Below, in pieces: positions 1 to 8,183 of a stretch of 64,000 nucleotides of DNA. The DNA is from Betaproteobacteria bacterium (GTDB taxonomy: Bacteria; Pseudomonadota; Gammaproteobacteria; Burkholderiales; Rhodocyclaceae). The notes beneath the pieces were generated by a model. The model worked only from the letters and a program-made list of their open reading frames with translations, ran no database searches and had not been told where the DNA came from. The stretch spans positions 1 to 64,000 of the forward strand of contig JACQYB010000037.1 in the NCBI GenBank assembly GCA_016208415.1, given 5' to 3'. Numbering within the stretch: position 1 is the first letter of the stretch; every line of letters begins with the position of its first letter. A program made the translations under genes and the position numbers.

Positions 1-2
1 CA

Positions 3-104
3 TTGTCCTTGCACCGCTGCATGCAGGGTTGGCGCGACATCGCCGCCAAGCTGCGCGAATCGCCGCGAAAGCGACGGTATCAACGTGAGAAGCTCGAGAC
101 ATGA
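3..104 (+). CDS. possible C-terminal end of a gene entering from the left edge
   Basis: A frame open from the window edge ends at a TGA at 102-104 and would encode about 33 basic residues ending in EKLET. The composition (many Arg and Lys, a WRDIAAKLRE stretch) is compatible with the tail of a soluble protein. It is too short to identify, and another frame is also open here, so this is only a placeholder for whatever lies to the left. About 55 bases separate it from the stop of the converging next gene. Confidence 0.22.
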   Translation: MSLHRCMQGWRDIAAKLRESPRKRRYQREKLET

Positions 105-158
105 ATATTATGTTAGCGCTTATGCCCCTCGGGGGGCAGCGAAGCGTGGGGGCCGTTT

Positions 159-1016
159 TCACGTTCGCCGTACCCGGTCGTACATGTAGGCGATGCCGTC
201 GAACAGCGCCGGCTGGCCGGGGGTAAAGCCGTCCAGGCGCAGCATGGCCAGCAGTTCGGCGCCCTCCGGGTCGCCGGCCATGCCCACCAGCACCTCGCGG
301 AAACGCTCCAGGTCCCTGCGCGGCATGCCGGGACGGGCCACAAAGGGCGGATGGCCCAGGTCGTGGGAGCGCTTCATGACGCGCGTGGCCGCGGTCAGTT
401 CCGGGCGCACCTCGGCCAGGGTTTCCCAGACGTAACCATCGACCGCGCCGCCGTGGGCCACGCCTTCGCCCACGGCCTCCACCACCTTGCGGTGGGCCCA
501 GGTGAAGAAGGTGCGGGAGAAGAAGCTGCCCGGGTTCTCCCCTGTCGTGGCCAGCAGGTACTGGGGATAGAGGTAGCCGGAGTTGGAATCCGGGTCCGAG
601 TAGGCGAACACCCTGCCCCGCAGGTCCTGGAGGGAGCGCGTGGCGGTGTCGTCCGCCGGCACGATGAGGTAGGACTGGTAGGTCGGGTGGCCGCGCCACA
701 GCGGCACGGCGGTGAGCTTGAGTTCGTGGCGGTGGCGCACGTAGGGGAAGCCGCAGATCCAGGCGAAGTCGATCTTGCCGCTGCGCACCAGATCCACCAC
801 CTCCCGATAGTTGCCGCGCTGCACGAAGACGACGGGCCGGGCCAGCCTTTTCTCCAGCCAGGTGCGCCAGCGGGCGAGGAAGCTCATGCGGTCGTCCAGG
901 AACACCGGCGTCAGGCCCACCTTGAGGCTGTCGTCCTGGGCCGCGGCCGGCAGCGCGGGCAGCACCGACAGCGCCGCCAGGCTGCGCAGGAAGATCCGTC
1001 GCCCCGGTGCTCGCAT
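159..1016 (-). CDS. PhnD-family periplasmic oxyanion-binding protein (AioX/ArxX-like position)
   Basis: The protein (285 aa) is a periplasmic solute-binding protein of the phosphate/phosphite/phosphonate (PhnD) fold. The start at 1016 was chosen over longer frames because it follows a strong GAGGAGGC ribosome site and begins a Tat/Sec-like signal (RRIFLRSLAAL, ending AAAQ). Conserved PhnD features are visible: KVGLTPVFLDD near the N-terminus, the RSGKIDFAWICG segment, and SDPDSNSGYLYP. No permease or ATPase accompanies it. It diverges from a molybdoenzyme operon instead. In arsenite oxidase systems a stand-alone PhnD-like protein (AioX or ArxX) senses the substrate for a two-component system. 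By context this is likely a sensor for the neighbouring enzyme's substrate, but its ligand is unknown. Confidence 0.8.
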   Translation of the reverse strand: MRAPGRRIFLRSLAALSVLPALPAAAQDDSLKVGLTPVFLDDRMSFLARWRTWLEKRLARPVVFVQRGNYREVVDLVRSGKIDFAWICGFPYVRHRHELKLTAVPLWRGHPTYQSYLIVPADDTATRSLQDLRGRVFAYSDPDSNSGYLYPQYLLATTGENPGSFFSRTFFTWAHRKVVEAVGEGVAHGGAVDGYVWETLAEVRPELTAATRVMKRSHDLGHPPFVARPGMPRRDLERFREVLVGMAGDPEGAELLAMLRLDGFTPGQPALFDGIAYMYDRVRRT

Positions 1017-1097
1017 GTCTTGCCTCCTCACCTCGTCAGCGGCCATGCGGATGATGATAGTGCCGCCGCCATGCCATCGCAAAGCGGCCCTCCGCCC

Positions 1098-1157
1098 GTT
1101 ACCCCGGCGTAACACCTTGCGGTGCAACAACTTCGTGTCTGGTTACGACGACGTTAC
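1098..1157. promoter_or_regulatory. GTTAC repeat cluster, candidate activator site
   Basis: GTTAC-N6-GTAAC forms an inverted repeat at 1098-1113, and GTTAC-N6-GTTAC a direct repeat at 1142-1157. All half-sites are spaced 11 bp apart, about one helical turn. They lie 80-150 bp upstream of a sigma-54-type promoter and between two divergent genes. That is where an enhancer-binding response regulator would sit. The regulator itself is not in the window. Confidence 0.45.
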
Positions 1158-1236
1158 GGCGAGCGGCCGCTGCGCCGCACCCTGCGAAACGAAATCCCTA
1201 CTGCGATCATGGAGTTGCCTCCCACGGCCCATTCCA

Positions 1237-1252
1237 TGGCCTGGACCTTGCT
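1237..1252 (+). promoter_or_regulatory. sigma-54 (-24/-12) promoter candidate
   Basis: TGGCCTGGACCTTGCT matches the TGGCAC-N5-TTGCW consensus with exact GG-N10-GC spacing. Transcription would begin near 1263, about 75 bases before the first gene of the molybdoenzyme operon. Known arsenite-oxidase operons also use RpoN with an enhancer-binding regulator, which fits the neighbouring AioX-like gene. This rests on pattern only. Confidence 0.5.
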
Positions 1253-1337
1253 CACTCGCCAGGGTGGCCAGGGCAGGACGCCCGGTCCACGGGGGAGCAC
1301 GGTCTACAAGGATCACCGCATCCGGAGGAGGAGAACA

Positions 1338-2048
1338 ATGAGTGAGGAGTTGAGGGTCTCGCCCATCGAAACGCGCGGCGTCGCGGGCAAGAAGCGCTAC
1401 GCCATGGTGGTGGACACACGCCGCTGCATCGGCTGCATGGCCTGCCAGGTGGCATGCAAGGCCGAATACGACACGCCCCTGGGCGTCAACCGCACCTGGG
1501 TTCCCTACAAGGTCGTGGGCACCTATCCGGTGGTGAAGAAGCAGTTCCTGCCGCGGCTGTGCAACCACTGCGACGATCCGCCCTGCGTGCGCAACTGTCC
1601 GGTGGATGCCACCTACAAGGTGGAGGACGGCGGCTTCGTTCTGCAACGCTACGAGCGCTGCATCGGCTGCCGCTCCTGCATGGCGGCCTGCCCGTACAAC
1701 GCCCGCTTCATGCTGCCGTCGCACCGCACCTACACGCCCATCACCAACGTCGTGGACAAGTGCACCTTCTGCTTCCACCGCGTCACCCAGAACATGGTGC
1801 CGGCCTGCGTGCAGACCTGCGTCGGGCGCTCCAGGGTGTTCGGCGACATCAATGATCCGTCCAGCGAGGTCTCGTATCTGGTGGCGCGCAATGCGACCCA
1901 GGTGCTGCGCCCGGAAGAAGGCACCAAGCCGCACGTCTTCTACATCGGCGCGGATCGCAACCAGACCGAATTCGGTCGCGACGCCTATCGCAAGCCCGAG
2001 GTGATGGATCTCGACCGGGCGGCGTTCAGGCGCCACTTCAACATCTGA
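1338..2048 (+). CDS. four-cluster ferredoxin subunit of a molybdoenzyme (TtrB/PsrB/NrfC type)
   Basis: This 236-aa electron-transfer subunit belongs to the DMSO-reductase beta family. It carries four cysteine groups for [4Fe-4S] clusters: CIGCMACQVAC, CNHCDDPPCVRNC, CIGCRSCMAAC and CTFCFHRV...CVQTC. The start at 1338 follows GGAGGAGG; an upstream in-frame extension has no signal or family similarity. There is no signal peptide, so it probably travels to the periplasm bound to the Tat-exported catalytic subunit. It passes electrons between that subunit (2963) and the NrfD-type membrane subunit (2064). Gene order B-C-A is seen in some tetrathionate and polysulfide reductase operons. Confidence 0.9.
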   Translation: MSEELRVSPIETRGVAGKKRYAMVVDTRRCIGCMACQVACKAEYDTPLGVNRTWVPYKVVGTYPVVKKQFLPRLCNHCDDPPCVRNCPVDATYKVEDGGFVLQRYERCIGCRSCMAACPYNARFMLPSHRTYTPITNVVDKCTFCFHRVTQNMVPACVQTCVGRSRVFGDINDPSSEVSYLVARNATQVLRPEEGTKPHVFYIGADRNQTEFGRDAYRKPEVMDLDRAAFRRHFNI

Positions 2049-2063
2049 GCGAGGGGGAGAGTC

Positions 2064-2939
2064 ATGGGTGATTACACCTGGTTCCACGACGTTTCGTGGC
2101 ATGCGAGCTACGCGATCTACTTTTTCGTCATCGGCATCTGCGCCGGCCTGGCCTTCCTGTCCTACGGCTCGTGGCTGACGCCGGCGCTGCGCCCGCTGCG
2201 GGAGAAGGCGGCCTGGGGTTCGCTGGCGCTGCTGGCCATCGGCGGCCTGCTGCTGATCGCCGACCTGTCGCAGCCGCTGCGCTTCCTCAACGCGCTCAAT
2301 CCGTTCTACCTCACCTTCACCTCGCCGCTGGCCTGGGGCGCGCTCAACATCGTCGCGCTCGGCATCGCCTCCGTGCTTTACGTGCTGGCGCTCAGGAAGG
2401 GCGAGGGCAGCGAAGGAGACGGACAGGGGCGGGGCAAGCTGCTGGCCACCATCACCGCCCTGCTGGCGCTGGGCCTGCCGATCTACACCGGCTACGACCT
2501 GACGGCGCACCAGTCGCGGCCGGTGTGGAACACGCCGATCATGCCGGTGCTGTTCGTCGCCCTGGCCATCGCTTCGGGCACCGCCGTCGGCTCCCTGCTG
2601 GCCGGCGCCAACGAAGCGGCGCGCAAGGTCCTGCACCAGTACCTGCTGTGGTCTACCGCCGCCGTGGGCGTGATCCTGGTCTCCATCCTCGGCACCACCA
2701 ACTACGGCGGCTCGGCCTCGGAGCTCACCTTCCTGATCCTGACCACCGGCACCATGGGGCTGATCTTCGTCGGCATCGGCATCCTCGTCGGCACCGCCGC
2801 GCCGGTGGCCTTGCTGCTGGCGCCCTTCGGCCGCCAGCAGACCGGGCTGATGCTCGCCGCCGTGCTGGTCCTGCTGGGCAGCGCGGCCCTGCGCTACGCC
2901 CTGCTCATGGGTCCCCAACACCTGCAGACCCTCTACTGA
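2064..2939 (+). CDS. NrfD/PsrC-type quinol-interacting membrane subunit
   Basis: A very hydrophobic 291-aa protein of about eight membrane helices. The NrfD/PsrC hallmark is visible at the start (HDVSWHASYAIYFFVIGICAG) and helices continue to the C-terminus. These proteins anchor the complex and exchange electrons with menaquinone or ubiquinone. The gene starts 15 bases after the ferredoxin subunit and ends 23 bases before the catalytic subunit, so the three are co-transcribed. Direction of electron flow, oxidase or reductase, cannot be read from the sequence. Confidence 0.88.
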   Translation: MGDYTWFHDVSWHASYAIYFFVIGICAGLAFLSYGSWLTPALRPLREKAAWGSLALLAIGGLLLIADLSQPLRFLNALNPFYLTFTSPLAWGALNIVALGIASVLYVLALRKGEGSEGDGQGRGKLLATITALLALGLPIYTGYDLTAHQSRPVWNTPIMPVLFVALAIASGTAVGSLLAGANEAARKVLHQYLLWSTAAVGVILVSILGTTNYGGSASELTFLILTTGTMGLIFVGIGILVGTAAPVALLLAPFGRQQTGLMLAAVLVLLGSAALRYALLMGPQHLQTLY

Positions 2940-2962
2940 TGAGTGGACGAGGAGATCGAATC

Positions 2963-5602
2963 ATGGAAACACCGAAAGTCACGCGCCGAACCTTCCTCAA
3001 GGTCAGCGCCGGAACCACCGCCGCCATTGCCGCCGCCCCCAGCCTGGTCAAGGCCATGGAGAACGACCTGGGCGGCAAGGATTTCGACCCCGTTTCGGGC
3101 GCCGAACGCCAGGCCATCCCCGTCAATTGCCACGTCTGCAACATCCAGGACGGCGCCATCGCCTACGTCGAGAACGGGCGCGTGGTGAAACTGGAAGGCA
3201 ACCCGGAGCACGTGTCCACCCGCGGGCGCCTGTGCGCCAAGGGCAATGCCGGCATGTGGTACAGCTACGACCCGGACCGCATCCTCTACCCGCTCAAGCG
3301 CGTCGGTGCCCGCGGCGAGGGCAAGTGGCAGCGCATCTCGTGGGACGAGGCGCTGACCGAAGTCGCGGCCAAACTCGATGCCGCACTGAAGGAAGATCCC
3401 AACACCATCCTGGTGAAAAAGGGGCGCGACCGCTCGGGCGGCGCCTGGGGACGCTTCATGAACACGCTGGGATCGGCCACGGTGCTGAACCACACCTCGG
3501 TGTGCGAGTCGTCGAAGAAGATCGGCATGGAACCCACCTGGGGGCCCGACATCGAGACGCCGGACTTCGCCAACACCAAGTACGTGCTCAACTTCGGCTC
3601 GAACATCCTCGAGGCGGCCTACTTCCACAATCCCCTCTCGCAGCGCATCACCGAGGGGCGTGTGGACAACCACATGAAGATCGTCACCTTCGACGTGCGG
3701 GTGTCCAATACCGCCGGTTTTTCCGACGAGTGGATTCCCGTGTTCCCGGGCACCGACGGCGCGGTGGCGCTGGCGATGGGCCATGTGATCCTGCGCGACA
3801 ACCTGCAGGACTCGGATTTCATCGAGACCTGGACCAACGTCACGGTTGACGCGCTCAAGGCCCACTACAAGCAGTACACGCCGGAATGGGCCGAGAAGAT
3901 CTCGGGCGTGCCGGCGGGCACCATCGAGCGCATCGCCCGCGAGTTCGCCACCACCAAGCCGGCCACGCTCTTCACCTACCGCGGCCCCTGCAAGCACCTG
4001 TACGGCTCCTACAACGAGCGCTCGTGCATGATGCTGCCGATCATGACCGGCAACGTGGAGAAGCAGGGCGGCTACTGCCTGCCGCGCGGCATGGGTTGGC
4101 CGCAGCCGAACCCGGAGCCGCCGGGGCCGAAGCATCCCTCGTATCTCTCGACCCCGCCCGACTACCCGCTGGCCGCGCACAAGGTGAGCCATCTGGTGCC
4201 GTTCTGGATCGCCGACGGCAAACAGAAGGTCAACGTCTACTTCACCTACCAGGACAACCCGGTCTACACCAACCCCGGCGCGCGGGTGGTATGGGGCAAG
4301 CTGTTCAGGGACGAAAAGCTTATTCCCTACTACGTCGCCATGAGTTCGCACATGGGCGAGGAAACGGCGCTGGCCGACCTCATCCTGCCCGACTGCCCCT
4401 ACCTGGAGCGCTGGGAGCCGGAGTCCATGCCCAACTCCCTGTGGCCGTGGCTGGGCATCCGCCAGCCGGTGCACAAGTCGCTGGGCGAATCGCGGGAGAA
4501 CCGCGTGATGCTGCGCGACATCATCCACAAGCTGGATCCGGACGGCGCCCGCGGCATGAAGAAGTTCTGGGACTTCAAGGATGGCGAGGACTACATGCGC
4601 CATCACTTCGACAACGTCCCGGGGCTGAAGGAGGCGGGCGGCCTGGACTTCCTCAAGAAGCACGGCGTGTGGCCCATCTACGGCAAGCTCGATCCGAAGA
4701 GCGGCAAGGTCACGGACAAGACCGGGCGCGAGATCAAGGCCGAGTACGGGCTGTACATGAAGGAGTTGTCGGCCACCGACATGGCCGGCGCCGCGGTCGA
4801 TGGCAAGGGCGTGATCAGCAAGAACGGCAAGGCCATCGGCGTCAGGCGCGGTGGGAAGAACGTCGTCGGCTTCCCCACCGGCAACCGCCTCATCAATATC
4901 CGCGTCGATCAATGGGCCGAATACGGCTTCAACCCCATGCCGACCTTCAAGCGCATCCCGTGGCACGAGAGCATGAAGGAGGACGAGATGATCCTGTCCA
5001 CCTTCAAGCTCAACGTGCACAAGCAGTCGCGCACGGCGGCGGTGAAGTGGCTGGCCGAGATCGCCCACAGCAACCCGGCGTGGATGAACCCGGCGACGGC
5101 GAAGAAGCTCGGCGTCAAGACCGGCGACCTGGTACGCATCGAGACCGCCGTGGGCCACCTGGTCACCAAGGCCTACGTCACCGAGGGCATCCACCCGAAG
5201 GTGATCTCCATCCCCACCGCCTTCGGCCACTGGGAATACGGGCGGCTGGCAACCCTCAAGCTGAAGGAGAAGAAGGGGGACTGGAGCCATGGGGCGGACG
5301 ATCCGGACTTGAACAACGTCTGGTGGGACGACCGGGGCGTTCACCCCAACGACATCATCCCGGTGGTGGCCGATCCGATCGGCGGCTCGCAGGGCTGGTT
5401 CGACACGGTGGCGAAGGTGACCAAGGCCGGGCCCAACGACAAGTACGGCGACTCGCAGGGCGACTGGGACAAGCACTACGCCGCCTACAAGGAGACCATG
5501 CGCTACGCCTACACTGGCGACCTGCACCGCAAGATGCACCCCGAGATGGCCGCCTGGGCCGGACCGGAAAGCGTCAAGCCCAAGGCCGGCGGCGGGCATT
5601 GA
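2963..5602 (+). CDS. Tat-exported molybdopterin oxidoreductase, DMSO-reductase family, catalytic subunit
   Basis: An 879-aa catalytic subunit. It opens with a twin-arginine signal (TRRTFLKVSAG, residues 7-17) and follows a GAGGAG ribosome site. The N-terminal iron-sulfur motif is C56-X2-C59-X3-D63-X27-C91: the third cysteine of the usual CX2CX3CX27C is aspartate. The probable molybdenum ligand is C181 in HTSVCESS, as in the PsrA/PhsA, TtrA and ArrA/ArxA group, not serine or aspartate. C-terminal molydopterin-binding segments follow (LSTFKLNVHKQSRT, AFGHWEYGR). The AioX-like neighbour and sigma-54 promoter suggest an oxyanion substrate (As, Se, Te or S), but nothing in the sequence fixes which. 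Confidence 0.85.
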   Translation: METPKVTRRTFLKVSAGTTAAIAAAPSLVKAMENDLGGKDFDPVSGAERQAIPVNCHVCNIQDGAIAYVENGRVVKLEGNPEHVSTRGRLCAKGNAGMWYSYDPDRILYPLKRVGARGEGKWQRISWDEALTEVAAKLDAALKEDPNTILVKKGRDRSGGAWGRFMNTLGSATVLNHTSVCESSKKIGMEPTWGPDIETPDFANTKYVLNFGSNILEAAYFHNPLSQRITEGRVDNHMKIVTFDVRVSNTAGFSDEWIPVFPGTDGAVALAMGHVILRDNLQDSDFIETWTNVTVDALKAHYKQYTPEWAEKISGVPAGTIERIAREFATTKPATLFTYRGPCKHLYGSYNERSCMMLPIMTGNVEKQGGYCLPRGMGWPQPNPEPPGPKHPSYLSTPPDYPLAAHKVSHLVPFWIADGKQKVNVYFTYQDNPVYTNPGARVVWGKLFRDEKLIPYYVAMSSHMGEETALADLILPDCPYLERWEPESMPNSLWPWLGIRQPVHKSLGESRENRVMLRDIIHKLDPDGARGMKKFWDFKDGEDYMRHHFDNVPGLKEAGGLDFLKKHGVWPIYGKLDPKSGKVTDKTGREIKAEYGLYMKELSATDMAGAAVDGKGVISKNGKAIGVRRGGKNVVGFPTGNRLINIRVDQWAEYGFNPMPTFKRIPWHESMKEDEMILSTFKLNVHKQSRTAAVKWLAEIAHSNPAWMNPATAKKLGVKTGDLVRIETAVGHLVTKAYVTEGIHPKVISIPTAFGHWEYGRLATLKLKEKKGDWSHGADDPDLNNVWWDDRGVHPNDIIPVVADPIGGSQGWFDTVAKVTKAGPNDKYGDSQGDWDKHYAAYKETMRYAYTGDLHRKMHPEMAAWAGPESVKPKAGGGH

Positions 5603-5634
5603 TGGCGCGGTCCGAGTAGTCCTTCGAGGAGTTG

Positions 5635-5670
5635 CCAGGCTCGCAGTCCGTACCGCGAGCCTGGTTTTTT
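5635..5670 (+). terminator. Rho-independent terminator inside the molybdoenzyme cluster
   Basis: A 10-bp stem CCAGGCTCGC/GCGAGCCTGG with a 10-base loop is followed directly by six T. It lies between the catalytic subunit and the chaperone gene, with no new ribosome-distal promoter obvious, so it probably attenuates readthrough and makes accessory proteins scarcer than the enzyme. Confidence 0.85.
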
Positions 5671-5684
5671 AACGGGGGGAACAC

Positions 5685-6524
5685 ATGCTGAACGCAATAT
5701 TGGCGATCGACGGCCCGCAGCGCCGGCCTGTCGCAGAAGAGCCGCACGCGTCACCGGACGAGCAACGGCAGGAATGCCTGGCGCGGGCGGCAAGCTACCG
5801 CCTGCTGGGTGGCGTGTTCGCCGAGGAGCCGGGACGCGCCTTCCTGCAGGCGTTGCGCAACGAAGAAACCCTGGCCGCCCTGGCGGAAGCGGGAGTGCGC
5901 TTCGACGCCGATTTCACCGCCACCGACCCGGACACCCTGCTCGACCGGCTGTCCTGCGAATACACCGACCTCTTCGTCGTCTCCGGCGGCTTCCCGCCGG
6001 TGGAGTCGGTACGCCTGACCGGGCGCTACCAGCAGGAACCCCATCATCTGGTGAAGCAGACCTACAGGCGTCTCGGCTTTGAAGTGGTGAAGGGTCGCTT
6101 CGAGGTCTTCCCCGACCAGTTGGGGGTGGAACTGCTGTTCGTCGCCGCCCTGCTGGAGCGCTGCGCCGCCGCCCTGGAATCCGGCGACGCGCAGCAATTC
6201 CGCCGCCTGGACAAGGAAATCAAGCGCTTCTGGACGCAGCACCTGGGCAAATGGGTGCGCGGCTACTGCCGCCTGGTGGAGCGTGCCACCGAGCACTCCT
6301 TCTATCGCGAGATGGCGCGCTACCTGAACGCCTTTGCCGAGGAGGAGATCGCCGCCATGGGCCTGCGCATCGACGATGCCGACCAGGGGCGCATGGTGGT
6401 ACCCAAGCAGGAAGTCAGCGTCGCCGTCAATCCCGACGAACCGGTGTGCAACGGCTGCACGCCGGGACGCCCGGATGGCGCGCCGGCACGGGCCAGCGTC
6501 CATCCCCTGCAGGATCTGCGCTAG
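5685..6524 (+). CDS. TorD/DmsD-family molybdoenzyme chaperone
   Basis: A 279-aa, mostly helical cytoplasmic protein with the TorD-family pattern EYTDLFVVSGGFPPVESVRL near residue 87 and a long helical C-terminal half. Members bind the Tat signal of a partner molybdoenzyme and hold it until cofactor insertion is complete. The partner is almost certainly the catalytic subunit at 2963. It is longer than usual (200-220 aa), with an N-terminal extension and a tail carrying CNGC. It is the first gene after the attenuator-like terminator. Confidence 0.82.
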   Translation: MLNAILAIDGPQRRPVAEEPHASPDEQRQECLARAASYRLLGGVFAEEPGRAFLQALRNEETLAALAEAGVRFDADFTATDPDTLLDRLSCEYTDLFVVSGGFPPVESVRLTGRYQQEPHHLVKQTYRRLGFEVVKGRFEVFPDQLGVELLFVAALLERCAAALESGDAQQFRRLDKEIKRFWTQHLGKWVRGYCRLVERATEHSFYREMARYLNAFAEEEIAAMGLRIDDADQGRMVVPKQEVSVAVNPDEPVCNGCTPGRPDGAPARASVHPLQDLR

Positions 6525-6536
6525 GAGGAACCCGGC

Positions 6537-6977
6537 ATGCTGCTCGATCTCCATTCCCGCCCCTTCGCGCCCCCGGACCGCCAGGTGCTGTCGCACCTTG
6601 ATTGGTCGGAGGTGGCCGTGATGTGGAACAGCAACGACCTGGCGGCGCTGCACGACTGGTTCAATGAACGCTGGTCGCGCCTCATCCGCAACAGCCCGCT
6701 GGGCCAGTCCGACCCGGAGGCCGAGTTCCTGCAGGGCCTGGCCTTCGCCACGCTGGCGCTGTTCTTCACCCAGAACCACAACCAGGACGGCGCCCGGCTG
6801 CTCATCGACGACGCCCTGGTGGTGTTGAACAAATACCAGCCGCGCTTCCTGGGTGTGCACGTGGCGCCCATCGTCGGCGCCCTGAGCGAGTTGGGCTTCA
6901 TGCTGGCAGGGCTGCCGGCGGACGCGGAGTGTCCGCTGTATCCTTTCGTCTATCCAAAGTTCGAGTACTCCCGCTGA
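6537..6977 (+). CDS. unrecognised 146-aa protein of the molybdoenzyme cluster
   Basis: The gene begins 12 bases after the chaperone and follows AGGAGG. The protein has no signal peptide and no cysteine-metal motif. It is predicted largely helical (FLQGLAFATLALFFTQNHNQ) and ends in an aromatic stretch. I do not recognise the family. Its place between a TorD-like chaperone and other accessory genes suggests a maturation or scaffold role, but that is inference only. Confidence 0.65.
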   Translation: MLLDLHSRPFAPPDRQVLSHLDWSEVAVMWNSNDLAALHDWFNERWSRLIRNSPLGQSDPEAEFLQGLAFATLALFFTQNHNQDGARLLIDDALVVLNKYQPRFLGVHVAPIVGALSELGFMLAGLPADAECPLYPFVYPKFEYSR

Positions 6978-7005
6978 GCAGCTTGTCTGCGTTTCGACTG
7001 AGCCC

Positions 7006-7728
7006 ATGACGCCCACCGCTTGCGATTCTCCGGACACCGCGCCCGCACCCTCACCCGCACCGCAACACGCAGGCGGCAGGCTGCGCTGCCTCTTTCCTCC
7101 GGCGGCCGAGGCGGGGCTCGATACCCTCGTGGATGCCGGATTCGACGGCGACCTGTCCAGCGTGGCCGGCGTGGTGCTGCCCGGCGAGACCGAGCAGCGC
7201 GCCCGCGAACTGCTGCTGGCCGGGGCGCCTGTCGTCTATCTGGGCGAGGCGGCGCTGCTGGACTGCGGCGCCGTGGAGCGGCTGATCGCCGAATTCGGGG
7301 GCGCCCGCGTCGGCGTGTACGCCCCCGCGCGGCGCATGGCGGTGAGCTGGTCCTTCGACACGGTTTCGAATGCCGACTTCCGTGTCGTCACCCCGTCCCT
7401 GTGCGAGCCGGCCTGGGAAATCCTGCGCGCCGACGGCAGCCCCACCGGCACCTTCGCTGGCTGGTGGATCGGCGAGATGTTCAAGCGTGGCGCCGCCAGC
7501 GCGCTGCTGCGGGTGGATCTGCGCGACGATGTCGACTACAACCTCTGCGCCGGGCTGGTGGAAGACTTCGGCCAGCGCCTGTGGCTGGGTCCGCTGGACG
7601 ATGCCGATCCGCCGCTGGAGGAGTGGCTCGCCTACGGGCATGTGAGCCGGCTCGTCCTGCCCCATTCGCTGTGGGCGGGCGTCATGGCACCGGAGCCCGC
7701 AGCCGCCGGCGAGCAGGGGGACGCATGA
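7006..7728 (+). CDS. unrecognised 240-aa cytoplasmic protein
   Basis: A 240-aa protein with a Pro/Ala-rich N-terminus and an alpha/beta-like core (ARVGVYAPARRMAVSWSFDT), no signal peptide and no membrane helix. It overlaps the next gene by ATGA, so the two are translationally coupled. No family comes to mind. It could be a conserved accessory factor of this molybdoenzyme cluster, since it sits within one uninterrupted operon. Confidence 0.65.
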   Translation: MTPTACDSPDTAPAPSPAPQHAGGRLRCLFPPAAEAGLDTLVDAGFDGDLSSVAGVVLPGETEQRARELLLAGAPVVYLGEAALLDCGAVERLIAEFGGARVGVYAPARRMAVSWSFDTVSNADFRVVTPSLCEPAWEILRADGSPTGTFAGWWIGEMFKRGAASALLRVDLRDDVDYNLCAGLVEDFGQRLWLGPLDDADPPLEEWLAYGHVSRLVLPHSLWAGVMAPEPAAAGEQGDA

Positions 7729-8183
7729 AGCCGCTGCTGCGCGTGGCTTTGACCGTGGCGACGTTCGGCGTCGCATTTCCCGCCTTGGCGGCGGTGGAAC
7801 TCCAGGACGGCGGGCAACTCACCCAGGCGCTGAGGAAAAGCCCGCCCTGCTGCATCATCGACGCCCGCAGCGAGGCCAGCCGCGAGCGCCGGCCGGTCGC
7901 CGACGCCCTGCCCTACCGCCCGGGCATGAAGATCACGCCCACCGCCGCGGCCGTGGTGCTGGCGGACACGGACGGCGAGGCCCTGGCCGCGTCCCGCGCC
8001 CTGGCGAAGGACTATCCCGGCAAGCGCATCATCGCCGTCAAGGGCGGCGTGGTCACCTGGGAGGCCACCACCGCCGAACTGGCGCAGGCCGCACCGAAGG
8101 GCAAGCCCTTCCAGTTCGTCATCCCCAGGAACACCTGCGAGTCGGGCACCCCCCTGCAGAAGCTGCTGAGCAAGCCCCAGTGA
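7725..8183 (+). CDS. exported rhodanese-like protein
   Basis: A 152-aa protein with a Sec signal (LLRVALTVATFGVAFPALAA). The rest resembles a degenerate rhodanese fold: CCIIDARSEASRE near the N-terminus and IAVKGGVVTWE later. The usual active-site loop with a single catalytic cysteine (CxxGxR) is not present, although a cysteine occurs in RNTCESGTP near the C-terminus. It overlaps both neighbours by four bases. Rhodanese-like proteins next to sulfur or selenium oxidoreductases often handle sulfane sulfur; here catalysis is uncertain. Confidence 0.6.
   Translation: MKPLLRVALTVATFGVAFPALAAVELQDGGQLTQALRKSPPCCIIDARSEASRERRPVADALPYRPGMKITPTAAAVVLADTDGEALAASRALAKDYPGKRIIAVKGGVVTWEATTAELAQAAPKGKPFQFVIPRNTCESGTPLQKLLSKPQ

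Noticed and set aside
1122..1337. N-terminal extension of the ferredoxin subunit
   Set aside because: No signal or similarity; a strong GGAGGAGG site precedes the ATG at 1338, and a sigma-54 promoter lies inside the extension.
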